Assembly (NCBI RefSeq): GCF_008801575.1
Contig: NZ_VZPL01000048.1
Span: forward strand, 1 to 34,167
DNA: 34,167 bases
Origin: Xanthomonas cissicola
Lineage (GTDB): Bacteria > Pseudomonadota > Gammaproteobacteria > Xanthomonadales > Xanthomonadaceae
Reading direction: 5' to 3'
The position numbers were made by a program, and so were the translations under genes. How positions within the stretch are numbered: the stretch's first letter is position 1; every line of letters begins with the position of its first letter. The notes beneath the pieces are model-generated. The model had not been told where the DNA came from. It saw nothing but the letters and a program-made list of their open reading frames with translations, and searched no databases. This document shows positions 1 to 7,943 of the stretch, in pieces.

Positions 1-140
1 GCTGCGCTGGATCGCCTTTTTGCGTGCCTGGTTGCAGGTGGTGCGGGAGCGTTCCTCAACGTGCTCAAGCACTATGCGGCTCGCAAACATGGCAATGGAG
101 GTTTGACAGGGGTTTTTCAGGGACGACTACTTAGGCCGGT
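1..140. other. Partial upstream integron cassette, content unclear
   Basis: This is the stretch left of the first attC-like site, so by position it is the end of another gene cassette cut by the window edge. Frame 1 on the plus strand is open from base 1 to a TGA at 205-207 and so runs through the attC. Frame 2 stops at 104-106 and frame 3 at 132-134. I recognise no family in any frame and cannot say which, if any, is the real reading frame. Confidence 0.3.
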
Positions 141-198
141 GCCTAGAAATTCATTCAAGCCAAGCCCGCATCGCGCGCGGCTAATTCAAGCGTTAGGA
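141..198 (+). repeat. attC site (59-base element) of a chromosomal integron
   Basis: The left end is an R''-like GCCTAGA and the right end is the crossover box GTTAGGA at 192-198. Between them AATTCATTCAAGCC and GGCTAATTCAAGCG form imperfect complementary arms around a short GC-rich centre. Layout and wording closely resemble the roughly 60-base attC of aadA cassettes, whose arms also read ATTC-TTCAAGCC and GGCTTAA-TCAAGCGTTAG. Xanthomonas is known to carry an ancestral integron beside ilvD. Neither ilvD nor intI lies in this window. Confidence 0.8.
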
Positions 199-261
199 GC
201 TTCATGAGTAATACGGCAGCTTGGGGTTACGAGCGCTAGCGCGCTTTTCGGGGATCAGTGC

Positions 262-537
262 ATGGATAAGTCACAAGCAGACGCAATCGCGCAGGCCATA
301 CTTCAGCCGGATCTGGAGGCGCAAGAACAGATTCGTCGTAGGCGTGCCGCGGAAGATCAGGCCGTGGCGGACCGACGGATGGTTGCCTGGTTCTCGCTTT
401 CCGGCTTCGTCATCGGTGCCGTTGTGGCACACCTTACTGGCTATCGCATCACAGATGGCATCATTTGGGGTGGCACCGCTGGCGGCGCGGTTGGCTGGGC
501 TGCACTGAAGCTGTGTCGTCGCCGGCTGGCGCCCTAA
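262..537 (+). CDS. Integron cassette gene: small two-helix membrane protein of unknown function
   Basis: The product has 91 residues and no family I recognise. Residues 1-40 are charged and probably helical, rich in Gln, Glu, Asp and Arg. Two hydrophobic stretches follow at about 41-59 and 65-84, separated by a short polar turn, and the end is basic (CRRRLAP). That suggests a small inner-membrane protein. A GGGGA ribosome site at 250-254 lies seven bases before the ATG. The stop codon TAA at 535-537 falls inside the left box of the second attC, which is typical of cassette genes and supports this frame. The gene sits between two attC sites in the same orientation as the array. It could be an anti-phage, toxin-antitoxin or housekeeping cassette; nothing in the sequence decides. 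Confidence 0.7.
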   Translation: MDKSQADAIAQAILQPDLEAQEQIRRRRAAEDQAVADRRMVAWFSLSGFVIGAVVAHLTGYRITDGIIWGGTAGGAVGWAALKLCRRRLAP

Positions 538-591
538 CAATTCATTCCACCCGACAGCACTTCACAGCGCGGCCTGACTCACGCGTCAAAC
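532..591 (+). repeat. Second, degenerate attC-like site
   Basis: This site begins with CCCTAAC followed by AATTCATTC and ends in GCGGCCTGACTCACGCGTC. It aligns position by position with the site at 141-198 and with aadA-type attC. The right crossover box reads GTCAAAC (585-591) instead of GTTRRRY, so it may no longer recombine. No further attC appears to the right, so this is probably the fossil end of the array. Confidence 0.7.
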
Positions 592-724
592 CGCACATGA
601 GAGACATGTAAGCCAGGACGCCGCGAGCGCATCTGCAGTCAGCGCCGACAGCCGAGGCGCACGCGGAAGCGCCGCTGCACCACGTCACCGCATTGGCTTG
701 AATCGCGGTGACGCAGCGCCGCGC

Positions 725-1156
725 CTATGCCATGGCTTCGTCGGGATCCAACGCCACTGCCGCCTGCTGTGCGCGATCGAATCGCTCGCGGGCGGCGCGG
801 ATGCTGCCGTGGTTTTCGCCCGCCCAAGTGAGCAGTTGCGAGACTGGGCCGAGTAGCGCAATTCCCAGCTTGGAGAGCGCGTATTCCACGCTCGGCGGCT
901 TGGTGGCGTAGACCTTGCGGGTGATCATGCCGTTGCGCTCAAGATTGCGCAGCGTCTGGGTCAGCATGCGCTTGGAGATGTCCGGCACGGCGCGCTGGAT
1001 GGCACTGAAGCGGGATGGGCCGGGGATCAGCGTCAGCAGGATCAGCAGGGTCCACTTGTCGCCGATCTGGTCGAGCACATCGCGCACTGGGCACTTGGTG
1101 GCGTCGAAGGGTCCTTCCAGGGACGGCGGCGGCGGGAACAGGGCAATCGCATTCAC
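725..1156 (-). CDS. HxlR-family transcriptional regulator (YtfH/QorR type)
   Basis: This is a winged-helix HxlR regulator of about 143 residues. The family signature is clear: a [19 protein letters not shown] block with the redox-type Cys near residue 21, then [31 protein letters not shown] (recognition helix and wing) and [10 protein letters not shown] chose the GTG at 1156 because it leaves about 20 residues before the CP motif, as in YtfH. An in-frame GTG at 1225 would add 23 Pro/Gly-rich residues. The gene is divergent from an NmrA-type quinone oxidoreductase, the arrangement of ytfH and ytfG in E. coli. It probably represses that gene and itself, with release by oxidation or quinones; that is family knowledge, not visible here. 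Confidence 0.88.
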   Translation of the reverse strand: MNAIALFPPPPSLEGPFDATKCPVRDVLDQIGDKWTLLILLTLIPGPSRFSAIQRAVPDISKRMLTQTLRNLERNGMITRKVYATKPPSVEYALSKLGIALLGPVSQLLTWAGENHGSIRAARERFDRAQQAAVALDPDEAMA

Positions 1157-1243
1157 GTGGGGTATCTCACGGTAACCAGGGGGAGCAAAACTGCCTCCTT
1201 GCGGAGGCCTGGGCGGCGCTGACACTATGCAGGCGATCAGTTA

Positions 1244-1260
1244 GGTCTAGATAGTAGACC
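1244..1260. promoter_or_regulatory. Inverted repeat, likely HxlR operator
   Basis: GGTCTA at 1244-1249 and TAGACC at 1255-1260 form a perfect 6-base dyad with a five-base spacer. It lies in the divergent promoter region 33 bases before the quinone oxidoreductase ATG. HxlR dimers bind short dyads of this kind. A second small hairpin, GCCTCC-TTGC-GGAGGC at 1193-1208, lies nearer the regulator. Confidence 0.55.
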
Positions 1261-1292
1261 AAATCTCTTATGCAAACCTACCGGAGCCCGTC

Positions 1293-2171
1293 ATGACCTC
1301 TACATCCCCCCTGACTCTTGTCACCGGCGCTAGCGGGCAGTTGGGTGCGCTGGTGGTCGAAGCGCTGCTTGGCCATCTGCCTGCAAACCGCATCGTAGCA
1401 ACGGCCCGGGATACCGCGTCACTTGCCGAGTTCGCAAAACGCGACATCGCGGTACGTCAGGCCGACTATGCGAACCCGCAAAGCCTGGACACGGCCTTCG
1501 CCGGCGTGGCCCGCGTGTTGCTGGTCTCGTCCAATGCGGTCGGCCAGCGCGTGCCGCAACACCGCAACGTGATCGAGGCAGCCAAGCGCGCCGGGGTGGA
1601 GCTGCTGGCGTATACGAGCATCCTGCATGCCGATACCAGCACGCTGTCGCTGGCCGCCGAGCATGTGGCCACCGAGGCGCTGCTGCGCGAGAGCGGCGTG
1701 CCGCACGCGTTGTTGCGCAATGGCTGGTACATCGAGAACTACACCGGCTCGATCGCTGCAGAAGTCGCCCACGGCGCAGTGATCGGCAGTGCGGGCGAAG
1801 GCAGGATCAGCGCCGCCACGCGCGCCGACTATGCCGCGGCCGCTGCAGCAGTGCTGGCGTCGGATGCACCACAGGCCGGGCAGGTGTACGAGCTGGCAGG
1901 CGATACCGCTTTCACGATGGCCGAGTACGCCGCCGAGGTGGCGCAGCAGTCGGGCAAGCCGGTGGCCTATCACGACCTGCCGGAAGCCGATTACGCGGCA
2001 GCGCTGGTGCAGATCGGCCTGCCGGCCGGCTTTGCGCAGGTGCTGGCGCAGTGCTCGGCCGCTTCGCGCGGCGGCGCCCTGTTCGATGATCGCCATACGC
2101 TGAGCCGGTTGATCGGCCGCCCCACCACGCCGTTGCGCGACGCGGTGGCGGCGGCACTCGCAGCGCGCTGA
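1293..2171 (+). CDS. qorB: NmrA-type NAD(P)H:quinone oxidoreductase (QorB/YtfG-like)
   Basis: The 292-residue product is a short-chain-dehydrogenase-fold protein of the NmrA/QOR2 group, which reduces quinones with NADPH in the cytosol. The dinucleotide-binding loop is at residues 11-17 (TGASGQLG), with ATARD after the second strand. YTSIL near 110 and HALLRNGWYIENY near 140 are typical of the group. CGGAGCC at about 1281-1287 serves as ribosome site for the ATG at 1293. The divergent HxlR gene and the dyad at 1244-1260 suggest induction by quinone or electrophile stress. Other NmrA-fold enzymes share these motifs, so the quinone substrate rests on the ytfG/ytfH-like context. Confidence 0.87.
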   Translation: MTSTSPLTLVTGASGQLGALVVEALLGHLPANRIVATARDTASLAEFAKRDIAVRQADYANPQSLDTAFAGVARVLLVSSNAVGQRVPQHRNVIEAAKRAGVELLAYTSILHADTSTLSLAAEHVATEALLRESGVPHALLRNGWYIENYTGSIAAEVAHGAVIGSAGEGRISAATRADYAAAAAAVLASDAPQAGQVYELAGDTAFTMAEYAAEVAQQSGKPVAYHDLPEADYAAALVQIGLPAGFAQVLAQCSAASRGGALFDDRHTLSRLIGRPTTPLRDAVAAALAAR

Positions 2172-3000
2172 GTCACGGCCGGGACCATTGCGCTGCCGAG
2201 CCGTTCGGCACGCAGTGGTTCGCGCGTCGTTGAGCAGGTGCGCCATGACCGCCTGGGATCACGGCGAACCTCGTGGTGCTTCACCGATATGCGACCGGCA
2301 GCGATGGCCGGCTGGTCGGCGTGGCTGCGTGTGTCGGGATGCTCGCCAGTGCGTTGGGCCAACGGCATTGGTCGAGGCGGTGGGCAGTGGCGCTGCATTA
2401 ACGACCGATCAGCAAACGTGCAACTCGGTTGGTCAACGCGTGCTGCGGTGATCGAGCCGGTGCGGCACCGGGTTGCTGCCAACGCCAGAGACATGCACAG
2501 CCTGTACACTGCGCGACGCACTCCCGGGCGCCGCAGATCGCAGCGTGACCGTGCCGACGCCGACGAAAATTGCGTGCCTGCAAAGCTCAATGGTGGCGCA
2601 GACGCGCCGCGCTGGCGAGTCCAGCAGGTAATGGCGCGCAACCATCGACGATGCGCAACACCGAAAGCATGGAAGGGCGTGCGCGGTCTCCGTGATGCCA
2701 CGACCGCAGTTCCGGATGCAGTTCTGTTCGACCACCTTCATCCCATCGCGCGCAGCTGGGCTCGCCTCACGTTGGTCGCATAACTGCCATCGCCCCGACA
2801 CGACGGTGACACAAGGGCGCGGCAGCGAGGTTCGGCAGTGTCACCAAACTGACATCAAATCTAAATATAACTACTGCCATTGCCGCTACGTCAGGACGAC
2901 CGGCGCCTGGCAGGCGCTTCCACGCCGTGCAGCCGCCCTCTTGGCAGCACCGGATCGACGCAGCCGCCGACCCGTTTCCCTTGCACGAGCCGGACCAATG
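2172..3000. other. 829-base intergenic region; nothing recognised left of the Pho box
   Basis: No reading frame here looks coding. The long open frames on both strands are Arg/Cys-rich and resemble no family, as expected of GC-rich noncoding DNA. The only clear signal is the Pho-box promoter at 2838-2866 that serves the porin downstream. Bases 2855-2880 are distinctly AT-rich. Confidence 0.6.
2838..2855 (+). promoter_or_regulatory. Pho box (PhoB operator) upstream of the porin
   Basis: GTGTCAC (2838-2844), spacer CAAA, CTGACAT (2849-2855). This is the 7-4-7 direct-repeat layout of PhoB sites (CTGTCAT, 4-base A/T spacer, CTGTCAT), matching the half-sites at 5/7 and 6/7. An AT-rich stretch, TAAATATAA at 2862-2870, lies where a -10 element would be. 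The porin ATG at 3001 leaves a leader of roughly 130 bases. Confidence 0.65.
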
Positions 3001-4455
3001 AAAAAACGCAATCTCGCCACTGTTCTGTGCGCCCTCAGCGCGACCGCCAGCGGCAGCACGCTGGCCGCCGAGCTGGAGTTGTACGTCGACCGCAAGACCA
3101 AGCAGATCTTCGCCGAGCCGGCGCCAGGTCGCGATAAGTTGGGCACCTTCGTGCAGGTGGACGAAAACGGCAAGCTGCCGGCATCGGCGATGCCGGCCGT
3201 GCCCGCACAACCGCTGCCGCCCGCGCCGGGCGCCGCCACGCCCGCCGACACTGCCATTGCCCAGGTCGCGCCTATGCCGGCGCCGGTTGCAACGCCAGCG
3301 CCGGCCAAGTCCGGCGACGCCGGCAAGAAGTGGTACGACAAACTCAGCCTGCGCGGCTACACCCAGATCCGTTACAACCAGGGCATCGGCGGCGATGCGC
3401 AGGACCTGCGCGCGCCGGGCGACCGCTTTATCGGCAACGACCAGAGCCTGGGCATCCGCCGTGCGCGCCTGGTGCTGAGTGGCGATCTCAACGAGCATGT
3501 GTCGCTGTATTTCCAGCCGGATTTTGCCAGCACGCCCACCGGTTCCACCACCTCCAACTTTGCGCAGCTGCGCGACGCCTACGCCGATATCTTCTTCGAC
3601 AAGAAGCGCGAATACCGTGTGCGTGTGGGTCAGTCGAAAATGCCGTACGGCTGGGAAAATCTGCAGTCCAGCCAGAACCGGCTCTCGCTGGATCGCGCCG
3701 ATGCATTGAACTCGGGCCTGCGCGACGAACGCGATATCGGTGCGGTGTTCTATTACAGCCCCACCGTGGCCAAGGGCCGCTTCCAGGACCTGGTCAAGTC
3801 GGGATTGAAGGGGTCGGGCGACTACGGCGTGATCGGTGCCGGTGTGTACAACGGCCAGGGCGCCAACCGCGCCGAGCGTAACGACAGCATGCACGCGGTG
3901 GTGCACGCCACCTACCCGTTCAAGTTCGCCAACGGCCAGTATCTGGAAGTGGGCGCCGACGCCTACGCTGGCCGCTTCGTGCCGACTGCGGCAGCAGTGA
4001 ATATCGGCGGCCGCAGCTTTACCCCGGCCATCACCGAGCCCAATGGCTATACCGACCAGCGCGTGGCCGCGCACATCATCTATTACCCGCAGCCGTTCGG
4101 CCTGCAGGCGGAGTGGACAGTGGGCCGTGGCCCGGAACTGGATGTGGCCCAGCGCCGCATCCGCACCCGCTCGCTGAGCGGCGGCTATGTGCAGGCCATG
4201 TTCAAGCACGACTTCAACTACGGCACCTTGCTGCCTTACCTGAAATGGCAGACCTACCGCGGCGGCTCCAAGTTCGACACCAATGCCCCGCGCATGCGTC
4301 TGGACGAAGTGGAAGCCGGTGTCGAATGGCAGCCGATGGATGCGCTGGAACTGGTGTTCGCGTACTCGAAGATGAAGCGCACCGACGTCGGCACCGCACC
4401 GTATCCGGTCGTTGAAGGCGATTTGCTGCGCCTGCAGTTGCAGGTCAATTACTGA
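3001..4455 (+). CDS. oprP: Phosphate-selective porin (OprP/OprO family)
   Basis: The 484-residue product forms an outer-membrane beta barrel for phosphate or polyphosphate uptake. I start at 3001 because MKKRNLATVLCALSATAS followed by LAAE gives a signal peptide cut near residue 24, and GAGCCGGA precedes the ATG. After a small N-terminal domain (about 25-62) comes a Pro/Ala-rich linker (about 63-108), then the barrel. Barrel motifs of the family are LRGYTQIRYNQ, DQSLGIRRARLVLSG, VRVGQSKMPYGWENLQSS and RDIGAVFYY. The chain ends in an aromatic residue (QVNY), as barrel proteins do for BAM recognition. The Pho box upstream supports induction by phosphate starvation. The linker is longer than I expect for OprP. 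Confidence 0.93.
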   Translation, partial: KKRNLATVLCALSATASGSTLAAELELYVDRKTKQIFAEPAPGRDKLGTFVQVDENGKLPASAMPAVPAQPLPPAPGAATPADTAIAQVAPMPAPVATPAPAKSGDAGKKWYDKLSLRGYTQIRYNQGIGGDAQDLRAPGDRFIGNDQSLGIRRARLVLSGDLNEHVSLYFQPDFASTPTGSTTSNFAQLRDAYADIFFDKKREYRVRVGQSKMPYGWENLQSSQNRLSLDRADALNSGLRDERDIGAVFYYSPTVAKGRFQDLVKSGLKGSGDYGVIGAGVYNGQGANRAERNDSMHAVVHATYPFKFANGQYLEVGADAYAGRFVPTAAAVNIGGRSFTPAITEPNGYTDQRVAAHIIYYPQPFGLQAEWTVGRGPELDVAQRRIRTRSLSGGYVQAMFKHDFNYGTLLPYLKWQTYRGGSKFDTNAPRMRLDEVEAGVEWQPMDALELVFAYSKMKRTDVGTAPYPVVEGDLLRLQLQVNY

Positions 4456-4608
4456 GCAGGGTCGGCAGCGCCGGTCATGGCTGCGGCGGCGGTCATGACC
4501 GGTGCATTCGTGTGCGGCTGCGTGCGTTCGCGCCGGGATCTGCATGCACGCAGGTGCCTGCGCGATGCTGCCAGCCCCGCGCGTGGTGACGCGCTCACTG
4601 GAACGCAT

Positions 4609-5565
4609 ATGCGTATCAAGGCCACGGTGGAGCGGCTTCCCGGCGGGATGATGCTGGTCCCCTTGTTGCTCGGGGCGCTTTGCCACACGCTCTGGCCGCA
4701 GGCCGGCAGCACCTTGGGGTCTTTCCGCAACGGCCTGATCAGCGGCACGGTTCCGATCCTGGCAGTGTGGTTTTTCTGCATGGGAGCAACCATCCAGCTG
4801 CGCGCCTCCGGACGGGTGCTGCGCCGTTCGGGCAGCTTGGTACTGACCAAGATCGCGGTGGCCTGGCTCGTCGCAGTCCTGTGCGCACCGCTGCTTCCCA
4901 TCGGCGGTGTGTCGAGCGGGCCGCTGGCCGGGCTGTCGGTCCTGGCGCTGGTGGCTGCGATGGACATGACCAACGGCGGGCTGTACGCCGCGTTGATGCA
5001 GCAATACAGCAGCAGCGAAGACGCAGGGGCAGTGGTGCTGATGTCGCTGGAATCGGGCCCGCTGATCTCCATGCTGATCCTGGGTGCCAGCGGCCTGGCC
5101 AGCTTCGAACCACAGCTGTTCGTCGGGGCGGTGCTGCCGCTGTTGCTGGGCTTTGCACTGGGCAACCTCGACGCGGAATTGCGGCAGTTCTTCGCGCAGG
5201 CGACCAAGACGCTAGTGCCTTTCTTCGGGTTCGCGCTCGGCAACACGCTGGATCTGTCGATCATCGCCCACACCGGCACAAGTGGCGTGCTGCTGGGCGT
5301 GGCGGTCGTCGTGATCACCGGGCTGCCCTTGCTGCTGGCCGACCGCTGGATCGGCGGCGGCAACGGCACCGCCGGGGTGGCCGCCTCCAGCACGGCCGGT
5401 GCCGCCGTGGCCACTCCGGCCCTGATCGCCGGCATGGCGCCGCAATTCGCACCCGCAGCGCCGGCCGCGACGGCGCTGGTGGCCAGCGCGGTCATCGTCA
5501 CCTCGTTGCTGGTGCCGCTGCTGACGACCTTGTATGCACGCCGTGGCGGTGCACGCAGCGGCTGA
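4609..5565 (+). CDS. kdgT: 2-keto-3-deoxygluconate permease, KdgT family
   Basis: The 318-residue inner-membrane protein has about ten hydrophobic helices and symports 2-keto-3-deoxygluconate, a pectin and uronate breakdown product. It matches E. coli KdgT nearly throughout: [18 protein letters not shown] at the start, [58 protein letters not shown] and the Gly/Ala-rich [20 protein letters not shown] near the end. I chose the ATG at 4609 because [15 protein letters not shown] aligns with the KdgT start; an in-frame ATG at 4477 would add 44 Arg/Cys-rich residues. The gene stands alone, with no uronate-catabolism enzymes beside it. It fits a plant-associated bacterium that degrades pectin. Confidence 0.93.
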   Translation: MRIKATVERLPGGMMLVPLLLGALCHTLWPQAGSTLGSFRNGLISGTVPILAVWFFCMGATIQLRASGRVLRRSGSLVLTKIAVAWLVAVLCAPLLPIGGVSSGPLAGLSVLALVAAMDMTNGGLYAALMQQYSSSEDAGAVVLMSLESGPLISMLILGASGLASFEPQLFVGAVLPLLLGFALGNLDAELRQFFAQATKTLVPFFGFALGNTLDLSIIAHTGTSGVLLGVAVVVITGLPLLLADRWIGGGNGTAGVAASSTAGAAVATPALIAGMAPQFAPAAPAATALVASAVIVTSLLVPLLTTLYARRGGARSG

Positions 5566-5575
5566 GAGCCGGGCT

Positions 5576-5635
5576 GGCGCCATGCAGCCTGCGATGGGAT
5601 GCCCGGGCCGTTAGCGTTGCGGCATGCATGGCGCC
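5576..5635. terminator. Long-arm inverted repeat between convergent kdgT and mesD
   Basis: GGCGCCATGCA at 5576-5586 and TGCATGGCGCC at 5625-5635 are perfect 11-base inverted arms with a 38-base loop. The element starts 11 bases after the kdgT stop and could end transcripts from both sides. There is no T run, so intrinsic termination is not certain. Bases 5636-5762 hold nothing I recognise. Confidence 0.4.
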
Positions 5636-5762
5636 GGAACGAGTCGACGCCGGTGCGCAGCCGCCGACGCTCATGTGGCCGATGTGCACGGCCGGCATCT
5701 GTCGCGTTCACGCATACGCCAGGCCGCCCGACGGCACGTGGCGCACTGCGGTGGCAGTTGGG

Positions 5763-6791
5763 CTAAGCCGACAGTTCTCCACGCACGATCTGCGCGCCCG
5801 CACTGAGCGCACTGAGTTTGCCGCGCGCCACGTGCCGGGCGAGCGGCGCCATGCCGCAGTTGGTGGAGGGATAGAGCTTGTCGGCATCGACGAAGCGCAG
5901 CGCTTTGCGCAGTGTCTCGGCCACTTCCTGCGGCGTTTCGATCGTCGTGCTTGCCACGTCGATGGCGCCGACCATTACCTTCTTTCCGCGAACGAGTTCG
6001 ATCAGATCGATCGGCACGTGCGAGTTGTGGCATTCCAGCGAAATGATGTCCAGCGAGGATGTCTGCAGCTTGGGGAACGACTCTTCGTACTGGCGCCACT
6101 CCGAACCCAGCGTCTGCTTCCAGTCGGTATTGGCCTTGATGCCGTAGCCATAGCAGATGTGAACGGCGGTCTCGCACTTCAGACCTTCCACCGCGCGCTC
6201 CAGGGTGGCGACACCCCAGTCGTTGACCTCGTCGAAGAAGACATTGAAGGCCGGTTCGTCGAACTGGATGATGTCCACGCCGGCGGCTTCCAGTTCCCTG
6301 GCTTCCTGATTGAGGATCTTGGCAAACTCCCATGCCAGTTTTTCGCGGCTTTTGTAGTGCGCATCGAAGAGCGTGTCGATCATCGTCATCGGGCCGGGCA
6401 GCGCCCACTTGATCGGCTGGCGGGTCTGCTGGCGCAGGAACTTGGCATCGTCCACGAACACCGATCTCGGACGGCTGACCGCGCCGACGACGGTCGGCAC
6501 GCTGGCGTCGTAGCGGTCGCGAATCCTGACCGTCTCGCGTTTTTCGAAATCGACACCGCTGAGATGTTCGATAAAAGTGGTGACGAAATGCTGACGTGTC
6601 TGTTCGCCGTCGCTGACGATATCGATGCCGGCGTGCTGCTGTTCCTGCAGCGACAAACGCAGCGCGTCCTGCTTGCCTTCGATCAGTTCGGCGTCCTGCA
6701 ATTTCCAGGGCGACCAGAGCGTTTCGGGCTGGGCGAGCCAGGACGGCTTGGGCAGGCTACCGGCGGTTGAGGTGGGAAGCAGCTTTGTCAT
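5763..6791 (-). CDS. mesD: MesD, stand-alone core methionine synthase (MetE C-terminal-like)
   Basis: The 342-residue product corresponds to the catalytic C-terminal half of cobalamin-independent methionine synthase and lacks the MetE N-terminal domain. It should methylate homocysteine to methionine in the cytosol. The zinc ligands are visible: His211 and Cys213 (VHICYGYG), Glu253 (ISLECHNSH) and Cys312 (STNCGMAP). DIIQFDEPAF near 173-182 is the substrate-site motif. I start at 6791 (MTKLLPTSTAGSLPKP); earlier in-frame codons add only a basic tail. The DUF1852 gene just upstream identifies the MesD family, which has been described as folate-independent and as needing MesX and oxygen. The methyl donor cannot be read from sequence. 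Confidence 0.88.
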   Translation of the reverse strand: MTKLLPTSTAGSLPKPSWLAQPETLWSPWKLQDAELIEGKQDALRLSLQEQQHAGIDIVSDGEQTRQHFVTTFIEHLSGVDFEKRETVRIRDRYDASVPTVVGAVSRPRSVFVDDAKFLRQQTRQPIKWALPGPMTMIDTLFDAHYKSREKLAWEFAKILNQEARELEAAGVDIIQFDEPAFNVFFDEVNDWGVATLERAVEGLKCETAVHICYGYGIKANTDWKQTLGSEWRQYEESFPKLQTSSLDIISLECHNSHVPIDLIELVRGKKVMVGAIDVASTTIETPQEVAETLRKALRFVDADKLYPSTNCGMAPLARHVARGKLSALSAGAQIVRGELSA

Positions 6792-6819
6792 GATGAGGGA
6801 TGTCGTGCGTTCTGGTTGA

Positions 6820-7803
6820 TTAGGAAGCGTGGCTGGACGCCCACTGCGCAAGCAGGTTGCCGTAGGGCCGGATGAAATGCTCTTCGGTGAATTTGCCCTG
6901 CGTCACGGCGAGCTGGCTGCGCTCTTGGCGGTCGTAGACGATCTGGGTGGACGAATAATCCTGATGTTTCAGGCTCGGCTGATAGGTCGGCCCTGCTGCA
7001 GCGTTGGCGTTGTAGATCTCTGGCCGGTAAATCTTCTGGAACGTTTCCATCGTGGCGATGGTGCCGATCAGCTCCAGGTTGGTGTAGTCGCCGAGCAGGT
7101 CGCCGAAGAAGTAGAACGCCAAGGGCGCAACGCTGCTGGGCGGCATGAAATAGCGCACCTGCAGGCCCATCTTTTCGAAGTACTGGTCGGTCAACGAAAA
7201 CGCGTCCTGCCGGTATTCGATCCCCAGGATGGGGTGCCGGTTTCCGGTGCGGTGATAGGTTCTGCTGGTGGAGACGCTGATGCAGATGACCGGCGGCTTG
7301 CGGAAGTGCGCGCAGTACGCGGGCGAGTGCACGAAGTGCTTGAACAGCTTGCCGTGCAGGTCGCCAAAATCGTCCGGGATGTTGAAGCCGGACGCATCTT
7401 GGTTGTGCGCTGGCAGCAGCACGCTGAAATCGTAGTCGCGCACGTAGGAAGAGAAATTATTGCCGGCAATGCCGTCGATGCGCGCACCGGTATGCCGATC
7501 GACGATGGTGGGTTTTAATATCTCGATCAACGGAAACGCATCGTCCAGCGCGCGTTCGCCGATGTGCATTTCGACGGAGATGATGTCCAGCTCCACCGCG
7601 TAACGGTCACGGTTGGGGTTATCCCAGTGCGCCAGATCGTTGCAGCGGTTGTTGATCATCGCCAGCGTGTTACGCAAATTTTCCTGACGTCGCTGACCTC
7701 TGGCCAGGTTGGCGAAGTTGGTCGTGTTGCGCGTCGTGGCCGAGGGGTGGTAGTCCTCATCGAAGCGCAGGCTCTTGATGGTGAAATTCAATACGTGAGT
7801 CAT
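6820..7803 (-). CDS. mesX: MesX, DUF1852 partner protein of MesD
   Basis: This is a 327-residue DUF1852 protein beginning MTHVLNFTIKSLRFDEDYHP. Recognisable blocks are TRNTTNFANLARGQRRQENLRNTL, LDIISVEMHIGERALDDAFP, YDFSVLLPAHNQDASGFNIP and the near-C-terminal TQGKFTEEHFIRPYGN. DUF1852 proteins (MesX) are required in vivo by MesD-type methionine synthases. The chemistry is unsettled, and oxygen is needed. It has no signal peptide or membrane segment, so it is cytosolic. The stop lies 28 bases before the mesD start, so the two are almost certainly one transcript. It contains many His, Asp and Glu residues that could hold metal, but I cannot point to a proven site. Confidence 0.9.
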   Translation of the reverse strand: MTHVLNFTIKSLRFDEDYHPSATTRNTTNFANLARGQRRQENLRNTLAMINNRCNDLAHWDNPNRDRYAVELDIISVEMHIGERALDDAFPLIEILKPTIVDRHTGARIDGIAGNNFSSYVRDYDFSVLLPAHNQDASGFNIPDDFGDLHGKLFKHFVHSPAYCAHFRKPPVICISVSTSRTYHRTGNRHPILGIEYRQDAFSLTDQYFEKMGLQVRYFMPPSSVAPLAFYFFGDLLGDYTNLELIGTIATMETFQKIYRPEIYNANAAAGPTYQPSLKHQDYSSTQIVYDRQERSQLAVTQGKFTEEHFIRPYGNLLAQWASSHAS

Positions 7804-7943
7804 TGCGAACCGATGCCTTGTTTCTAAGATGGGACGCGCGCATGCGCTGCGTCATGGGTAATGCCGGCGGCATGCAGGCCGGGAAGTGGATCAGTACGCG
7901 CTTGCCGACCGATCCGGTTCCCTGGCTACCGCGAACTGGGCCC

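Noticed and set aside
221..508. Alternative plus-strand frame over the cassette gene
   Set aside because: It does not end in the attC box, and it lacks a ribosome site, whereas the 262-537 frame has both.
2767..5004. 745-codon minus-strand open frame over the porin
   Set aside because: Antisense shadow of oprP and kdgT with no family resemblance; the plus-strand porin has a signal peptide and barrel motifs.
4680..6770. 696-codon plus-strand open frame spanning kdgT and mesD
   Set aside because: It overlaps kdgT out of frame and mesD in antisense; composition is Arg/Gly-rich and meaningless.
7804..7943. Methionine or SAM riboswitch ahead of mesX or msuE
   Set aside because: No SAM-riboswitch-like conserved core or paired helices were visible in the 140-base gap or in the 8532-8721 leader.
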